Positions 28,410 through 36,717 of a DNA stretch of 64,000 nt are shown here, in pieces. The DNA comes from Betaproteobacteria bacterium. Lineage in GTDB: Bacteria; Pseudomonadota; Gammaproteobacteria; Burkholderiales; SG8-41. The translations under genes were made by a program, and so were the position numbers. Every line of letters starts with the position of its first letter. The first letter of the stretch is position 1. The DNA is taken from assembly GCA_029863175.1 (NCBI GenBank), contig JAOTVX010000011.1:1-64000 (forward strand). Reading direction: 5' to 3'. The notes beneath the pieces were generated by a model. It searched no databases. It worked only from the letters and a program-made list of their open reading frames with translations, and was not told the DNA's origin.

Positions 28410-28604
28410 CTACTCCTTCTCCTTGCAGCTCGGGTCCTTCGGGTACTTCTTGCAATCAACAGGCTTGTCGGGGTTGGCCTGTGCGGCAGTGGCGCTATCC
28501 GGTATGCCAGGGAACGGCGCGACCGGCGCGGCAAGCGCGATACCGGCATAGGCCACAAGAAAAGCAAGCATCAAAACGCACGAACGTTTCTGCACCAACT
28601 TCAT
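28410..28604 (-). CDS. Small secreted hypothetical protein (64 aa)
   Basis: A 64-residue protein with a clear signal peptide (MKLVQKRSCVLMLAFLVAYA then GIALAAP, cleavage after ALA). The short mature part is Pro/Lys-rich (PVAPFPGIPDSATAAQANPD) and ends with two Cys in KPVDCKKYPKDPSCKEKE, likely a disulfide. AAAGGAG lies at good distance from the ATG and a terminator follows, so it is a real independent gene. No family is recognised. It may be an envelope or secreted micro-protein of unknown function. Confidence 0.75.
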   Translation of the reverse strand: MKLVQKRSCVLMLAFLVAYAGIALAAPVAPFPGIPDSATAAQANPDKPVDCKKYPKDPSCKEKE

Positions 28605-28857
28605 TGGATAGACTCCTTTAAGGGATTCAAATGAAAATCACCGGATCGCGATCGGCTCGCCGGGGTTATAGCGACATCCGTGCCAGATGTGCGAAACCGC
28701 ACAGAATCAGGTCGTTACTCGCGGCATGTTGGGCCGCGCAAATACTCAGAGCGTCGCCGCGCAACAACGCTCCACAGCCCTCACTCGCCAATCGAATGAT
28801 TCGTTGCGGAAATCCTGTTTGCCGATCAGCGACAAAAACGGGTAACCCGGCAAACAG
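28605..28857. other. Intergenic, no gene seen
   Basis: Upstream region of the small secreted protein gene. No convincing coding frame. A promoter on the minus strand is expected but not clearly readable. Confidence 0.3.
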
Positions 28858-29040
28858 AAGCCTTACCGCCAAGAACGCCAAGGCCGCGGAGAAAAATAAA
28901 AGCCTCAACGCAAAGGACGCGGAGGGCGCCGAGGAACAGCATGGTGATGAAAGATGGTGATGAAAAGTGGTGATGTACCACCCGCCGCACATCACCAGTA
29001 CCCATCACCACTTCTCGTCACCAGTAGTCATCACCAGATT
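28858..29040. repeat. Two adjoining repeat elements (CGCCAAG arm and GGTGATG/CATCACC hairpin)
   Basis: The first is ACCGCCAAGAACGCCAAGGC and GCAAAGGACGCGGAGGGCGC (28866-28937). The second has the left arm GGTGATGAAAGATGGTGATG (28942-28975) and the right arm CATCACCAGTACCCATCACC with further units (28989-29035) around a short GC spacer. The right arm is in sense orientation after the next minus-strand gene. Confidence 0.65.
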
Positions 29041-29082
29041 CCGTTTTCCTGACAGGCCGCGCTCCTTAGGGGTCAGCTCAGT

Positions 29083-29634
29083 CTAACCCCTAAGAGACGT
29101 GACAGCCGGCGCGCGTACCTGCCGCTCGCGCGGGTTGAAGATCTGCGGCGGCGGCGACGGATGCTTCATTGGGGGTTCCGGCGGGTGCACGAGATCGATA
29201 TTGATTTCGCCCTGATCGGTCCAGGCGGGCTTGGAAAACGGGTTCTCAACGCGAACCCCGAGTCCTTCCTCGACCGCGCGCTCGATGGCTTTTTGCAGTT
29301 TCTCCGCGTTGCGTTGCTGCCAGGGCAGACGGTAATAGCGCGGCTCGAGCGAACCGTCCACGCGCAGCCAGAGGTAGATCGCCTTGCCCTCCTCCAGGCT
29401 GACGCCGAGCACCATGGCGTACTTGGCCGAGGCGTTGAACCATTCATGCGTCATCGGCTTCGGGCGCGCCAGGATTTCATTCAGGCCGAGGTAGGCGAAG
29501 GGAATGAAGGCCGCCGTGATCGCAATCGCCGCGGCCCGCACCGGCGTCGCGCGCGGTGCGCGGATCGCAATCGCCGCAAGCAGCGCGGCAAGCGCCGTGA
29601 AGCAGGCAAAGATGAAATACAGCGGTTCGATCAT
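29083..29634 (-). CDS. Two-helix membrane protein of an ExbBD-like cluster (183 aa)
   Basis: The last gene of a three-gene minus-strand cluster, overlapping the ExbD-like gene by 4 bases. Two N-terminal transmembrane segments (FIFACFTALAALLAAIAIRA and AAAIAITAAFIPFAYLGLNE) are followed by a soluble domain of about 110 residues. That domain contains GVSLEEGKAIYLWLRVDGSL, EPRYYRLPWQQRNAEKLQKA and a proline-rich tail. No known domain is recognised. The tight coupling suggests a third subunit of a membrane complex, but its job cannot be stated. Confidence 0.75.
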   Translation of the reverse strand: MIEPLYFIFACFTALAALLAAIAIRAPRATPVRAAAIAITAAFIPFAYLGLNEILARPKPMTHEWFNASAKYAMVLGVSLEEGKAIYLWLRVDGSLEPRYYRLPWQQRNAEKLQKAIERAVEEGLGVRVENPFSKPAWTDQGEINIDLVHPPEPPMKHPSPPPQIFNPRERQVRAPAVTSLRG

Positions 29635-30233
29635 CCGGTGGGCCGGGTGATAAGGCGGCGCCGTAGCGTCGTGACACTGCCGGGCACCAGTTCGCCGCTG
29701 TCCCGCAGCTGGAAGCGGAACGCGGTTTCTTCCTGATTGCGCCGGGTCAGCTCGATCCGGGTCTCGAGAAGCTGCTCTAGCTCGCCGTACATGGGCTTCA
29801 CACTGACGACCACCGTCACCGGCACGCGCAGGCCGAGCGGAACCGCACCGTACATGTGCACGTTGACCGTGTATTCCCCTGCGGGGATGCCGCGGCTGTA
29901 CGACACCTCGTAGTTGCGCCCGGTGGCGTCGTGCTCGAGGCCGAGGTCGTCGCGCAGCAGGTTGAAGAAGCGGCTGCCCTGGTTCCAGAAGCCGACGGGC
30001 ACGTCGCGCGGCGCCTGCACCCAGAGATCCACGTCCACCGGAAGATCGTTCGGCCAGTGAATTTCCACCACTACGTTGCCGGGCGTGTACGTGTCGCGGT
30101 TCTCCTGGCGCTTCTCGCTGAGATGCGGCAGCAGCATGATCACCATTGCGACGAAGCCGATGAGCGCCAGCATCAGCACGTCGCGGAACACGGTGCTCGA
30201 GGGTTCATCCTCGAATTCCTCAAGCTCGAGCAT
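29631..30233 (-). CDS. ExbD/TolR-like single-pass protein with an unusual periplasmic domain
   Basis: A 200-residue protein. A short acidic N-terminus (MLELEEFEDEPSS) is followed by one transmembrane helix, VFRDVLMLALIGFVAMVIML. Its early Asp fits the F-x-D-V-x-L-x-L pattern that carries the proton-coupling Asp of ExbD and TolR. The periplasmic part is not a typical ExbD domain: it has VVVEIHWPNDLPVDVDLWVQ, YEVSYSRGIPAGEYTVNVHM and a beta-rich end, as in carbohydrate-binding or DUF2135-like folds. It overlaps the ExbB-like gene by 14 bases. ExbD relationship is inference from the helix and from context. Confidence 0.7.
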   Translation of the reverse strand: MLELEEFEDEPSSTVFRDVLMLALIGFVAMVIMLLPHLSEKRQENRDTYTPGNVVVEIHWPNDLPVDVDLWVQAPRDVPVGFWNQGSRFFNLLRDDLGLEHDATGRNYEVSYSRGIPAGEYTVNVHMYGAVPLGLRVPVTVVVSVKPMYGELEQLLETRIELTRRNQEETAFRFQLRDSGELVPGSVTTLRRRLITRPTG

Positions 30234-30906
30234 CGCGCTCCCCGCGTTCGATGATCGCCTGGTAGAGCGCGAGCGCGCCCGTCGCGAGAATGCGCTGCGT
30301 GATCATCAGCCAGAGGTGGAGCACCGATCCGATCAGCGTCGTGTAAAGCGCGATCGACATGCCGTTGATCAAGCGCGCGACCATCGGCGCCACGTTGTCC
30401 ACCGCCGGAACCTGCTGCGGATCGACGCCCGAGAGCGCGACGATGAAGCCAATGACGGTTCCCACGAGGCCCAGCAGGACCAGGATGCCGGCGATGTGGC
30501 GCACGCCGGACACGGGCTGCGCGAGCCGCAGCCGCAGCAGCCCGCAGACCGTGGCGCGGCTATCGGCGCTGGCGCCGCGCACTTGCGCCAGATACCAGGC
30601 TGCGCGCGAGGTGGAACGGATCGCGCGGGCATGCACGTCGTCGATCTCGCGCACAACCTGCCAAAGGCGCAGGCCGCAAAATGCGAGGCCGTAAACGAAC
30701 ACCGCGATGATCAGCAGGCAGAGCCACAGGCTGTAGCCGGTAAACGCGCCGCTCAGCCAGCCTTCCAACCAGGCCGCGATGCAGAGCGCCGCCGACACCA
30801 CGTTGACCAGAGTGAACTGAAGGAAGAGCAGGTAGCGCGGCGGCTGGGCGCCGGCTGGCGCCTCGACTGTCGTCGGTTCTTCGCCGCTCTTGGCCGCTGC
30901 AAGCAT
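30220..30906 (-). CDS. MotA/TolQ/ExbB-family proton channel-like protein
   Basis: A 228-residue inner-membrane protein. An N-terminal cytoplasmic stretch and two helices (YLLFLQFTLVNVVSAALCIA, LWLCLLIIAVFVYGLAFCGL) precede the family domain with HIAGILVLLGLVGTVIGFIV and NGMSIALYTTLIGSVLHLWL. The last two are the paired helices that line the ExbB/TolQ channel. The start at 30906 (MLAAAKSGEE) has a strong GGGAGG site; the longer frame to 31011 lacks one. It is the first gene of a cluster with an ExbD-like and an unknown membrane protein, and would use proton flow to drive a partner in the envelope. There is no TonB or TolA gene nearby. Confidence 0.85.
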   Translation of the reverse strand: MLAAAKSGEEPTTVEAPAGAQPPRYLLFLQFTLVNVVSAALCIAAWLEGWLSGAFTGYSLWLCLLIIAVFVYGLAFCGLRLWQVVREIDDVHARAIRSTSRAAWYLAQVRGASADSRATVCGLLRLRLAQPVSGVRHIAGILVLLGLVGTVIGFIVALSGVDPQQVPAVDNVAPMVARLINGMSIALYTTLIGSVLHLWLMITQRILATGALALYQAIIERGERDARA

Positions 30907-31120
30907 GCACGCCTCCCGGAATTCGCCGTGGGCCGCCCGCGGGCCCACCAGCGGCGCTAGCGTAGTGCGAATCGAACCGTGAACGGTGCGCCGAAGATCG
31001 ACCGCGCGCAAGCGCGGCCCTCGCGGGCCCGACCCTTGTTATTTCTTGCGCAGTCGGCCGTCAGTCATCAGGCCTTCAAGCACCAGTCACAAGTCACTAG
31101 TCACAAGTCACGCATTTCAG
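30907..31120. repeat. Intergenic with a GTGAC-type repeat
   Basis: The block AGTCACAAGTCACTAGTCAC (31082-31111), reading GTGACTTGTGACTAGTGACT on the minus strand, lies about 10 bases beyond the DUF3750 gene stop in its sense direction. The rest has no gene. Confidence 0.55.
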
Positions 31121-31912
31121 CTAAAGGGGGTAGTTTCCCGCTGTCGTTTGCAGCGGCGTGCGATTGTTGCGGGCCGGGCCCAGGCGACCGGCCATTGGCA
31201 CCTTGAATGCGGGGTCAAAAGGATTGACCCCGAAAGTCAGGCCGAGAAGGTTGACCTCGATGCCTTCGACGCCGCTCAGGGTGAGCCCCAGCAGCCCGCG
31301 CAGAGAAAACTGGAAGCCACTGCCGCTCGGCGCTGTCGCGACCATGCGATCACCGAGGTAGTCTTTGCCGATAGCGGTGGGGGGCAGATCCACCTCGAGC
31401 TCGGGAACGGCGCGCGCGATCCACGCGGTGAACGTATTGGAATTCGGCCCCGGCCACAACTTGTATTCGCTGGCGAAGGGGTAACTTCGGGCCGCCTGGT
31501 CGATGCGCGGGATCAGCGCGTCGACGCCAGGGCCCCGTCGTTCGGCCAACAGTTCGGGCACATTGCCGTACCAGCGCGCATCAGGCGCACGCTGCCGCAC
31601 GACCACGGCCGAATCGTCCCAGCGCAGGTGCCAGCCCATCACTTCGTAGACGGTGTAGTTGGCTGCTCGGGCCGGCTTGACCGCAACCCAGGTATGGACG
31701 CCGAAGTAGCCCCGCCATCCCCAAGCCCGTGCAGCGTAGACCTGCACCACCGCCTCCGGAGTTGCCTCCGGTTCTGGCGCGAGTCCGGCGGGCTCACGGC
31801 TCGCCGTGCGCCAGTCCGCCGTGCTGCCCGCCACGACGGCAACGAGCACCGCGCCGAGGGCGACGAACGTGATCAACAATGTCTGCACCGTTTTTCGAAG
31901 CCTCATGACCAC
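31121..31912 (-). CDS. DUF3750 family protein
   Basis: A 263-residue protein with an N-terminal membrane anchor or signal (VQTLLITFVALGAVLVAVVA). The DUF3750 signature segments are YFGVHTWVAVKPARAANYTV, YEVMGWHLRW, ARWYGNVPELLAERRGP, WPGPNSNTFTAWIARAVPEL and VDLPPTAIGKDYLGDRMVA. The family is common in proteobacteria but has no established function. The length is normal. It stands between the ExbB-like cluster and a TerB-like gene on the same strand, separated by repeats on both sides, so an operon is doubtful. Confidence 0.88.
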   Translation of the reverse strand: MVMRLRKTVQTLLITFVALGAVLVAVVAGSTADWRTASREPAGLAPEPEATPEAVVQVYAARAWGWRGYFGVHTWVAVKPARAANYTVYEVMGWHLRWDDSAVVVRQRAPDARWYGNVPELLAERRGPGVDALIPRIDQAARSYPFASEYKLWPGPNSNTFTAWIARAVPELEVDLPPTAIGKDYLGDRMVATAPSGSGFQFSLRGLLGLTLSGVEGIEVNLLGLTFGVNPFDPAFKVPMAGRLGPARNNRTPLQTTAGNYPL

Positions 31913-31954
31913 TCGATGTCCTATAGCATACAGCCTGGTCGATCGATCTTTACT

Positions 31955-32007
31955 TCACCATCAACCACAAGTCACGGGTCACTGGTCACTGGTCACCGGT
32001 CACGCCT
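31955..32007. repeat. GTGACC-type repeat containing the TerB-like gene stop
   Basis: ACAAGTCACGGGTCACTGGT and GGTCACCGGTCACGCCTTTG, sense on the minus strand. The TGA stop at 31986-31988 is a repeat unit. Confidence 0.6.
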
Positions 32008-32471
32008 TTGCCTTTAAAGGGGGGCCGGGCCCGGTTCCGCGCCACCATGCACTGGGTATTCGGCACGTAGAGCAAGTGCGCGATCTTGCGCACGAAATGG
32101 TCCTCGTACGGGTCGAGCCGGCCGTCGGCATAGGCGATGCGCCACAAGTGCTCGATGAAACGCACGCGCTCGGCCAGGGGAAAATCGCGTTTGATGACCG
32201 ACACCGGAGCGAAATAGGAAATCAGCTGTCGCGCTTTGCCGCGGCCTTCCCCAAGCACGGCGCCGCAATCGTCAGCAGGAAGACCGAAAAGATCCTCCAG
32301 CGCACGCTCCGCTGCTAAATGTTCCTCGCGCCGCTCGTCCAGGTCGACGCGGCTCGCCTCATGCAACAGGCTCGCAACGGCGATTTGCAGGTGATGGCGT
32401 TGACGCTCCGGAATGGCACGGGCGGCGGTCCCATTGCTTTCGTCGAACAGTTTTCTCAAGACATTAATCAT
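31986..32471 (-). CDS. TerB-like tellurite-resistance-domain protein
   Basis: A 161-residue cytoplasmic protein of the TerB/DjlA-like helical family. LQIAVASLLHEASRVDLDER, EHLAAERALEDLFGL and VRFIEHLWRIAYADGRLDPY EDHF show the DxxxxxxE-type acidic pairs thought to bind metal. This stand-alone form is widespread in proteobacteria and is probably unrelated to tellurite as such. The last residues, VTGDQ after KGKG, and the stop come from a GTGACC repeat, so the native C-terminus may end earlier. No ter operon genes are present. Confidence 0.85.
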   Translation of the reverse strand: MINVLRKLFDESNGTAARAIPERQRHHLQIAVASLLHEASRVDLDERREEHLAAERALEDLFGLPADDCGAVLGEGRGKARQLISYFAPVSVIKRDFPLAERVRFIEHLWRIAYADGRLDPYEDHFVRKIAHLLYVPNTQCMVARNRARPPFKGKGVTGDQ

Positions 32472-32837
32472 CGCCGCTCATTTCCGAAAAAGGGCGCAAC
32501 GCATAATTAGTGTATACGCAAACGCCCGGAGTTCCCCGGTGTCGAACCCCATTTCGTTCAGGACGGACAGGCGGCAGGGCGATGGAAATTCACGTCGGGA
32601 TTGAGGAAGCCCCTGCCAGAAACGGTTGACATAAGCGGCGAAGCGCTGATCGGCGTGACAGCCGAGGACCGGGACCGGCAAGCGCTGCCCTTTAGACCCA
32701 TAACTCGATGGAACCTCTGCGTTTCCCACAGAGTGGTATGAGATCAGGGAACAACCTACTATTGACACGCACGGCGAGGGGCTTAACACTTTGTCAATTC
32801 GCGGCTAGATCCAGGACAAAGCTGGAGAACGATCAAC
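32472..32837. other. Intergenic upstream of the oligopeptide importer
   Basis: No gene-like frame was found. The end (32755-32835) is moderately AT-rich (CTACTATTGACACGCACGGC) with TTGACA-like TTGACAC at 32761, a possible -35 element for the importer operon, although no clear -10 was fixed. The start holds the divergent promoter of the TerB-like gene. Confidence 0.35.
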
Positions 32838-33836
32838 ATGTCAGTGCTGTTGCAAATAGAAGATCTTCGTACGCAGTTTTACACCTCAGCGGGCACGGTG
32901 CGGGCGGTTGACGGTATTTCCTATACCGTCAACGAGGGCGAGACCGTGGGCATCGTGGGTGAGTCGGGGTGCGGCAAATCCGTAGGCGCGTTGTCGATCC
33001 TGCGCCTGATTCCTGATCCTCCGGGAAGAATCGCAAGCGGCAGCATCCGTTTTGCCGGGACAAACCTGCTCACGCTGAACGATGCGGAGATCCGCAAAGT
33101 ACGCGGGGGCCAGATCGCCATGGTTTTTCAGGAGCCGATGACCTCCCTCAACCCGGTGCTCACCATCGGCCTGCAGCTGTGCGAGACCATGGAACTCCAT
33201 CTCAAAATGACCCCCGAGCAGGCTCGATCCCGCGCCACTGAACTCCTGGGCATGGTCGGAATCTCCGAGCCCGAGCGGCGCCTGCAGCAGTACCCGCATC
33301 ACTTGAGCGGCGGCATGCGCCAGCGAGTCATGATTGCGCTCGCGCTCTCGTGCAAGCCGAAGCTCATCATTGCCGATGAGCCGACCACCGCGCTCGACGT
33401 CACCATCCAGGCGCAGATCCTGGAGCTGATGAAGGATCTCACGAGGCGCTTAGGGGTCGCGCTCATCATCATCACACACAATCTGGGAGTCGTGGCGCGC
33501 TACTCCGACCGCGTCTACGTCATGTATGCGGGCAAGATCGTGGAAGGCGGGAATGCTTCGGACATTTATCACCGGCCGGTACACCCCTACACGCTCGGGC
33601 TTCTACGCAGTGTTCCGCGCATGGACCGGCCGCGTGGCGATCGTTTGATCCCGATCGACGGTCAGCCGCCCGACCTCACACGCGAGATCGAAGGTTGCGC
33701 ATATCGGCCACGCTGCAGCTTCGCGGTCGCGCGCTGTGAAAAGGAGGTGCCGCCGCTCGAGAGCGCAGGCGGCGGCCACACGTCGGCGTGCTTTGAGAAG
33801 GCCCGGCTTGAGCGTCTGCTGAAGGAGGCTTCATGA
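32838..33836 (+). CDS. Oligopeptide/dipeptide ABC importer ATPase (OppD/DppD)
   Basis: A 332-residue ATPase. Walker A is GESGCGKSV (near residue 42), with the Q-loop [14 protein letters not shown], signature [17 protein letters not shown], Walker [13 protein letters not shown] and H-loop [10 protein letters not shown]. The C-terminal oligo_HPY extension [20 protein letters not shown] and the Cys pattern [14 protein letters not shown] ... C point to the FeS-like motif seen in many DppD/F proteins. It energises peptide uptake at the inner membrane together with the next gene. The two overlap by 4 bases. A fused D-F paralogue lies at the far end of the same locus. Confidence 0.95.
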   Translation: MSVLLQIEDLRTQFYTSAGTVRAVDGISYTVNEGETVGIVGESGCGKSVGALSILRLIPDPPGRIASGSIRFAGTNLLTLNDAEIRKVRGGQIAMVFQEPMTSLNPVLTIGLQLCETMELHLKMTPEQARSRATELLGMVGISEPERRLQQYPHHLSGGMRQRVMIALALSCKPKLIIADEPTTALDVTIQAQILELMKDLTRRLGVALIIITHNLGVVARYSDRVYVMYAGKIVEGGNASDIYHRPVHPYTLGLLRSVPRMDRPRGDRLIPIDGQPPDLTREIEGCAYRPRCSFAVARCEKEVPPLESAGGGHTSACFEKARLERLLKEAS

Positions 33837-34864
33837 GTGCGGTCGCAGGCGCAACGTTGCGTCGCGACGCATCCCAGGCGGCGCAGGCAGGACAACCGTT
33901 GCTCGAAGTGCGGAATTTGAAGATGCACTTTACGATGACGAAAGGAATCCTCTCCCGCGGGACTGCTGCGAAGATCAAGGCGGTCGATGACGTGAGCTTT
34001 ACCATCGCGCGCGGCGAGACCTTGGGGTTGGTCGGCGAATCCGGCTGCGGCAAGACCACCACCGGGCGCTGCATTCTGCATCTCGAAAAGCTGACCTCCG
34101 GAGAGATCATCTTCGAGGGCCAGAACCTCACCAAGCTCGGCCGAAAAGCCTTAAACGAAAAACGCGAGCGGATGCAGGTCATTTTCCAGGACCCCTTCAG
34201 TTCGCTCAATCCGCGGATGAAAGTGGGTGACATCATCGGGGAACCGATGAAGGTCCATGGCATCTACCCTAAACAGAAGGAACGTGACGAACGCGTGGCG
34301 GAGCTGCTTTTGGTATGCGGACTCAATCCGAAGTTCATGGATCGCTATCCGCACGAAATGAGCGGCGGACAGCGCCAACGCGTGGGCATCGCTCGTGCGC
34401 TGGCGCTCAATCCGCAGTTCATCGTATGCGACGAGGCGGTATCCGCTCTGGACGTTTCGATCCAGGCGCAGGTGATCAATCTGCTGGAGAGCCTGCGCGA
34501 GCAGTTCCACCTTTCGTATCTGTTCATCGCCCACGATCTGAGTGTGGTGCACCATCTGTGCCACCGGGTTGCCGTGATGTACTTGGGGCGGCTGGTGGAA
34601 CTCGCCGATTCCGACGAGCTGTTCTCCAATCCGCTACACCCCTACACCCAGGCGCTGCTCGCGGCCGTGCCCATCCCGGATCCCGATGTCGAGAGACAGC
34701 GTGCGCACCGCGTCATGAAGGGCGAAATACCGAGTCCGATCAATCCGCCAAGCGGCTGCGTGTTTCATCCCCGCTGCCCGCTCGCGGTGGGCAGCTGCCA
34801 GCACGAGGTGCCGCAGTTGCGAGAACTAAAGCCTGGGCATTGGGTTTCATGTCCACGGGTGTAA
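33833..34864 (+). CDS. Oligopeptide/dipeptide ABC importer ATPase (OppF/DppF)
   Basis: A 343-residue ATPase partner of the preceding gene. Walker A is [12 protein letters not shown], with the Q-loop [14 protein letters not shown], signature [18 protein letters not shown], Walker [13 protein letters not shown] and H-loop [12 protein letters not shown]. The oligo_HPY part is [19 protein letters not shown], followed by [14 protein letters not shown]. In Walker B the residue after Glu is Ala (DEAVSALD) where Pro is usual; the catalytic Glu is kept. The gene starts inside the end of the OppD-like gene. Confidence 0.95.
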   Translation: MSAVAGATLRRDASQAAQAGQPLLEVRNLKMHFTMTKGILSRGTAAKIKAVDDVSFTIARGETLGLVGESGCGKTTTGRCILHLEKLTSGEIIFEGQNLTKLGRKALNEKRERMQVIFQDPFSSLNPRMKVGDIIGEPMKVHGIYPKQKERDERVAELLLVCGLNPKFMDRYPHEMSGGQRQRVGIARALALNPQFIVCDEAVSALDVSIQAQVINLLESLREQFHLSYLFIAHDLSVVHHLCHRVAVMYLGRLVELADSDELFSNPLHPYTQALLAAVPIPDPDVERQRAHRVMKGEIPSPINPPSGCVFHPRCPLAVGSCQHEVPQLRELKPGHWVSCPRV

Positions 34865-35021
34865 GTATTTTTGCCAGGCGGGGCCCGAAACCGGTGGTAG
34901 ACTGGGCGCGGGTATTGCGGGATCTTGTTCCAGCGCAGGATTTCCCACAGCCCGCAGCGGCTTTCGAGACGGCCTAGCGGCTGTCGGACAATAAGCTGGA
35001 TTAACCAAACGAGGAGATTCA

Positions 35022-36641
35022 ATGAAACCCATCCGATTGAAAGCAGTGTGCGCTGCGTTGGCGGGCATCGCCTTCGGCATCAGCGCAGCGGGCCTTGCCG
35101 GGGCACAGACCCCCAAACAGGGCGGCAACCTCCAATTTGTCGTTCCCGCTGAGCCGCCGAGCTACGATGCGCACCGCGAGACCACTTTCGCGATGATCCA
35201 TCCGATCCGGCCGTTTTACAGCCTGTTGATCCGGGTGAATCCGGACAATCCTTCCTCGACCACAGACTTTGTCTGCGACCTCTGCGAGGGCAAGGTGGAG
35301 GCGCCGACGGACGGCGACAAGACATACACGTTCAAGATCCGCAAGGACGTGAAATTCCACAACGGCGACAAGTTGACGGCGCACGACGTGGTGGCCACCT
35401 TCCACAAGATCATCTGGCCTGTGAAAGGTGTGGCGAGCGCGCGCAAGGCGTTTTACACCATGGTGGAGAGCGTGACCGCCCCGGACGATTACACGGTGCA
35501 ATTCAAGCTCAAGTTCCCGAGCGGCGCCTTCATCCCGGCGCTCGCCGCACCGTACAACTTCGTCTACCAGAAGAGCCAGCTCGACAAGGACATGCACTGG
35601 TACGAGAAGAACATCAATGGCACAGGCGCGTTCAAGTTCGAGAAGCGCGAGGCGGGTGCAGTTATTCGTGGCGTGCGCAATCCCGACTTCTTCGTCAAGG
35701 GCAAGCCCTATCTCGATAGCTTTGACGCGATCTTCGCCAAGAAGCAGTCGCTGCGGGTGCAGGCAATCCGCGGTGACCGCGCCGCGATCGAGTTCCGCGG
35801 CTTCCCGCCGAAAGCCCGCGACGACCTCGTCAAAGCGCTCGGCAAGGACATCACCGTGCAAGAGAGCGACTGGAACTGCGTGCTGATCACGACCGTCAAC
35901 CACAAGAGGAAGCCGTTCGACGACGTGCGCGTGCGCAGGGCGCTCACACTGGCGGTGGATCGCTGGGGCGGCTCCAAGTATTTGTCCCAGATCGCGATCG
36001 TCAAGGCCGTGGGGGGCATCGCCTTCCCTAACCACGCGCTCGCCGCAACCAAGCAGGAGCTCGAGCAGATCGCAGGCTACTGGCCCGACCTCAAGAAATC
36101 CCGCGCGGAGGCAAAAAGGCTGCTCAAGGAATCGGGGATAGACCTGTCGAAGACCTATTACTTCAACAACCGGGCTGTCGATCAACCCTACAAGATCGTG
36201 GGCACCTGGCTGATCGACCAGTGGCGGGAGGTCGGGCTCAAGTTTGAGCAGCACACGATTCCGACGGGGCCGTTCTACGACATGCTGCGCAAGAAGAAGG
36301 AGTTCGATGTCTCCCTCGACTTCAACTGCCAGTCCATCGTCAATCCGCTCGTGGACGTCTCGAAGTTTATCTCGGACGACCGCGCTGGAAACAACAACGG
36401 CAACTACCAGGACCGTGAGGTTGACGCGCTGTTTGACAAGATGAGCCGGTCGGCTGACCCGAAGGAGCAGCGCGTGTTGATGCGCCAGATGGAGAAGCTC
36501 ACACTCGATACGCACGCCAACGCCTTCATCACGCTGTGGTGGAACCGCATCATTCCTCACCGCTCGTACGTGAAGGGATGGAAAATCAGCCCGAGCCACT
36601 ATCTCAACCAGTCGCTCGATAACGTATGGCTTGACAAGTAA
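35022..36641 (+). CDS. Family 5 ABC transporter substrate-binding protein (DppA/OppA-like)
   Basis: A 539-residue periplasmic receptor. The signal peptide is MKPIRLKAVCAALAGIAFGI then SAAGLAGAQ, and the mature protein begins TPKQGGNLQFVVPAEPPSYD. Family 5 segments include YTFKIRKDVKFHNGDKLTAH, DVVATFHKI, and KPFDDVRVRRALTLAVDRWG. It captures peptides or related amphiphilic solutes and passes them to the two permeases that follow. GAGGAG precedes the ATG. A GC-rich hairpin lies between this gene and the first permease, as is common where the receptor must be made in excess. Confidence 0.95.
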   Translation: MKPIRLKAVCAALAGIAFGISAAGLAGAQTPKQGGNLQFVVPAEPPSYDAHRETTFAMIHPIRPFYSLLIRVNPDNPSSTTDFVCDLCEGKVEAPTDGDKTYTFKIRKDVKFHNGDKLTAHDVVATFHKIIWPVKGVASARKAFYTMVESVTAPDDYTVQFKLKFPSGAFIPALAAPYNFVYQKSQLDKDMHWYEKNINGTGAFKFEKREAGAVIRGVRNPDFFVKGKPYLDSFDAIFAKKQSLRVQAIRGDRAAIEFRGFPPKARDDLVKALGKDITVQESDWNCVLITTVNHKRKPFDDVRVRRALTLAVDRWGGSKYLSQIAIVKAVGGIAFPNHALAATKQELEQIAGYWPDLKKSRAEAKRLLKESGIDLSKTYYFNNRAVDQPYKIVGTWLIDQWREVGLKFEQHTIPTGPFYDMLRKKKEFDVSLDFNCQSIVNPLVDVSKFISDDRAGNNNGNYQDREVDALFDKMSRSADPKEQRVLMRQMEKLTLDTHANAFITLWWNRIIPHRSYVKGWKISPSHYLNQSLDNVWLDK

Positions 36642-36666
36642 AGTGCAATAGGAGGTACGACCGCCC

Positions 36667-36697
36667 GCCGCCCGCACCGTTTCTGGTCGCGGGCGGC
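36667..36697 (+). other. Intercistronic hairpin after the receptor gene
   Basis: GCCGCCCGC (36667-36675) and GCGGGCGGC (36689-36697) form a perfect 9-bp GC stem with a 13-base loop, in the 76-base gap between the receptor and the first permease. There is only a short T run after it. It probably works as a 3' mRNA stabiliser or partial terminator. Confidence 0.6.
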
Positions 36698-36717
36698 AGC
36701 GTTTCCCCGTTCAGATT

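Noticed and set aside
32478..32789. Minus-strand 103-codon frame upstream of the importer
   Set aside because: No ribosome site, no family features and position in a likely promoter region.
35019..36677. Long minus-strand frame opposite the receptor gene
   Set aside because: It mirrors a clear family 5 receptor, has no recognisable domain and follows from high GC codon bias.
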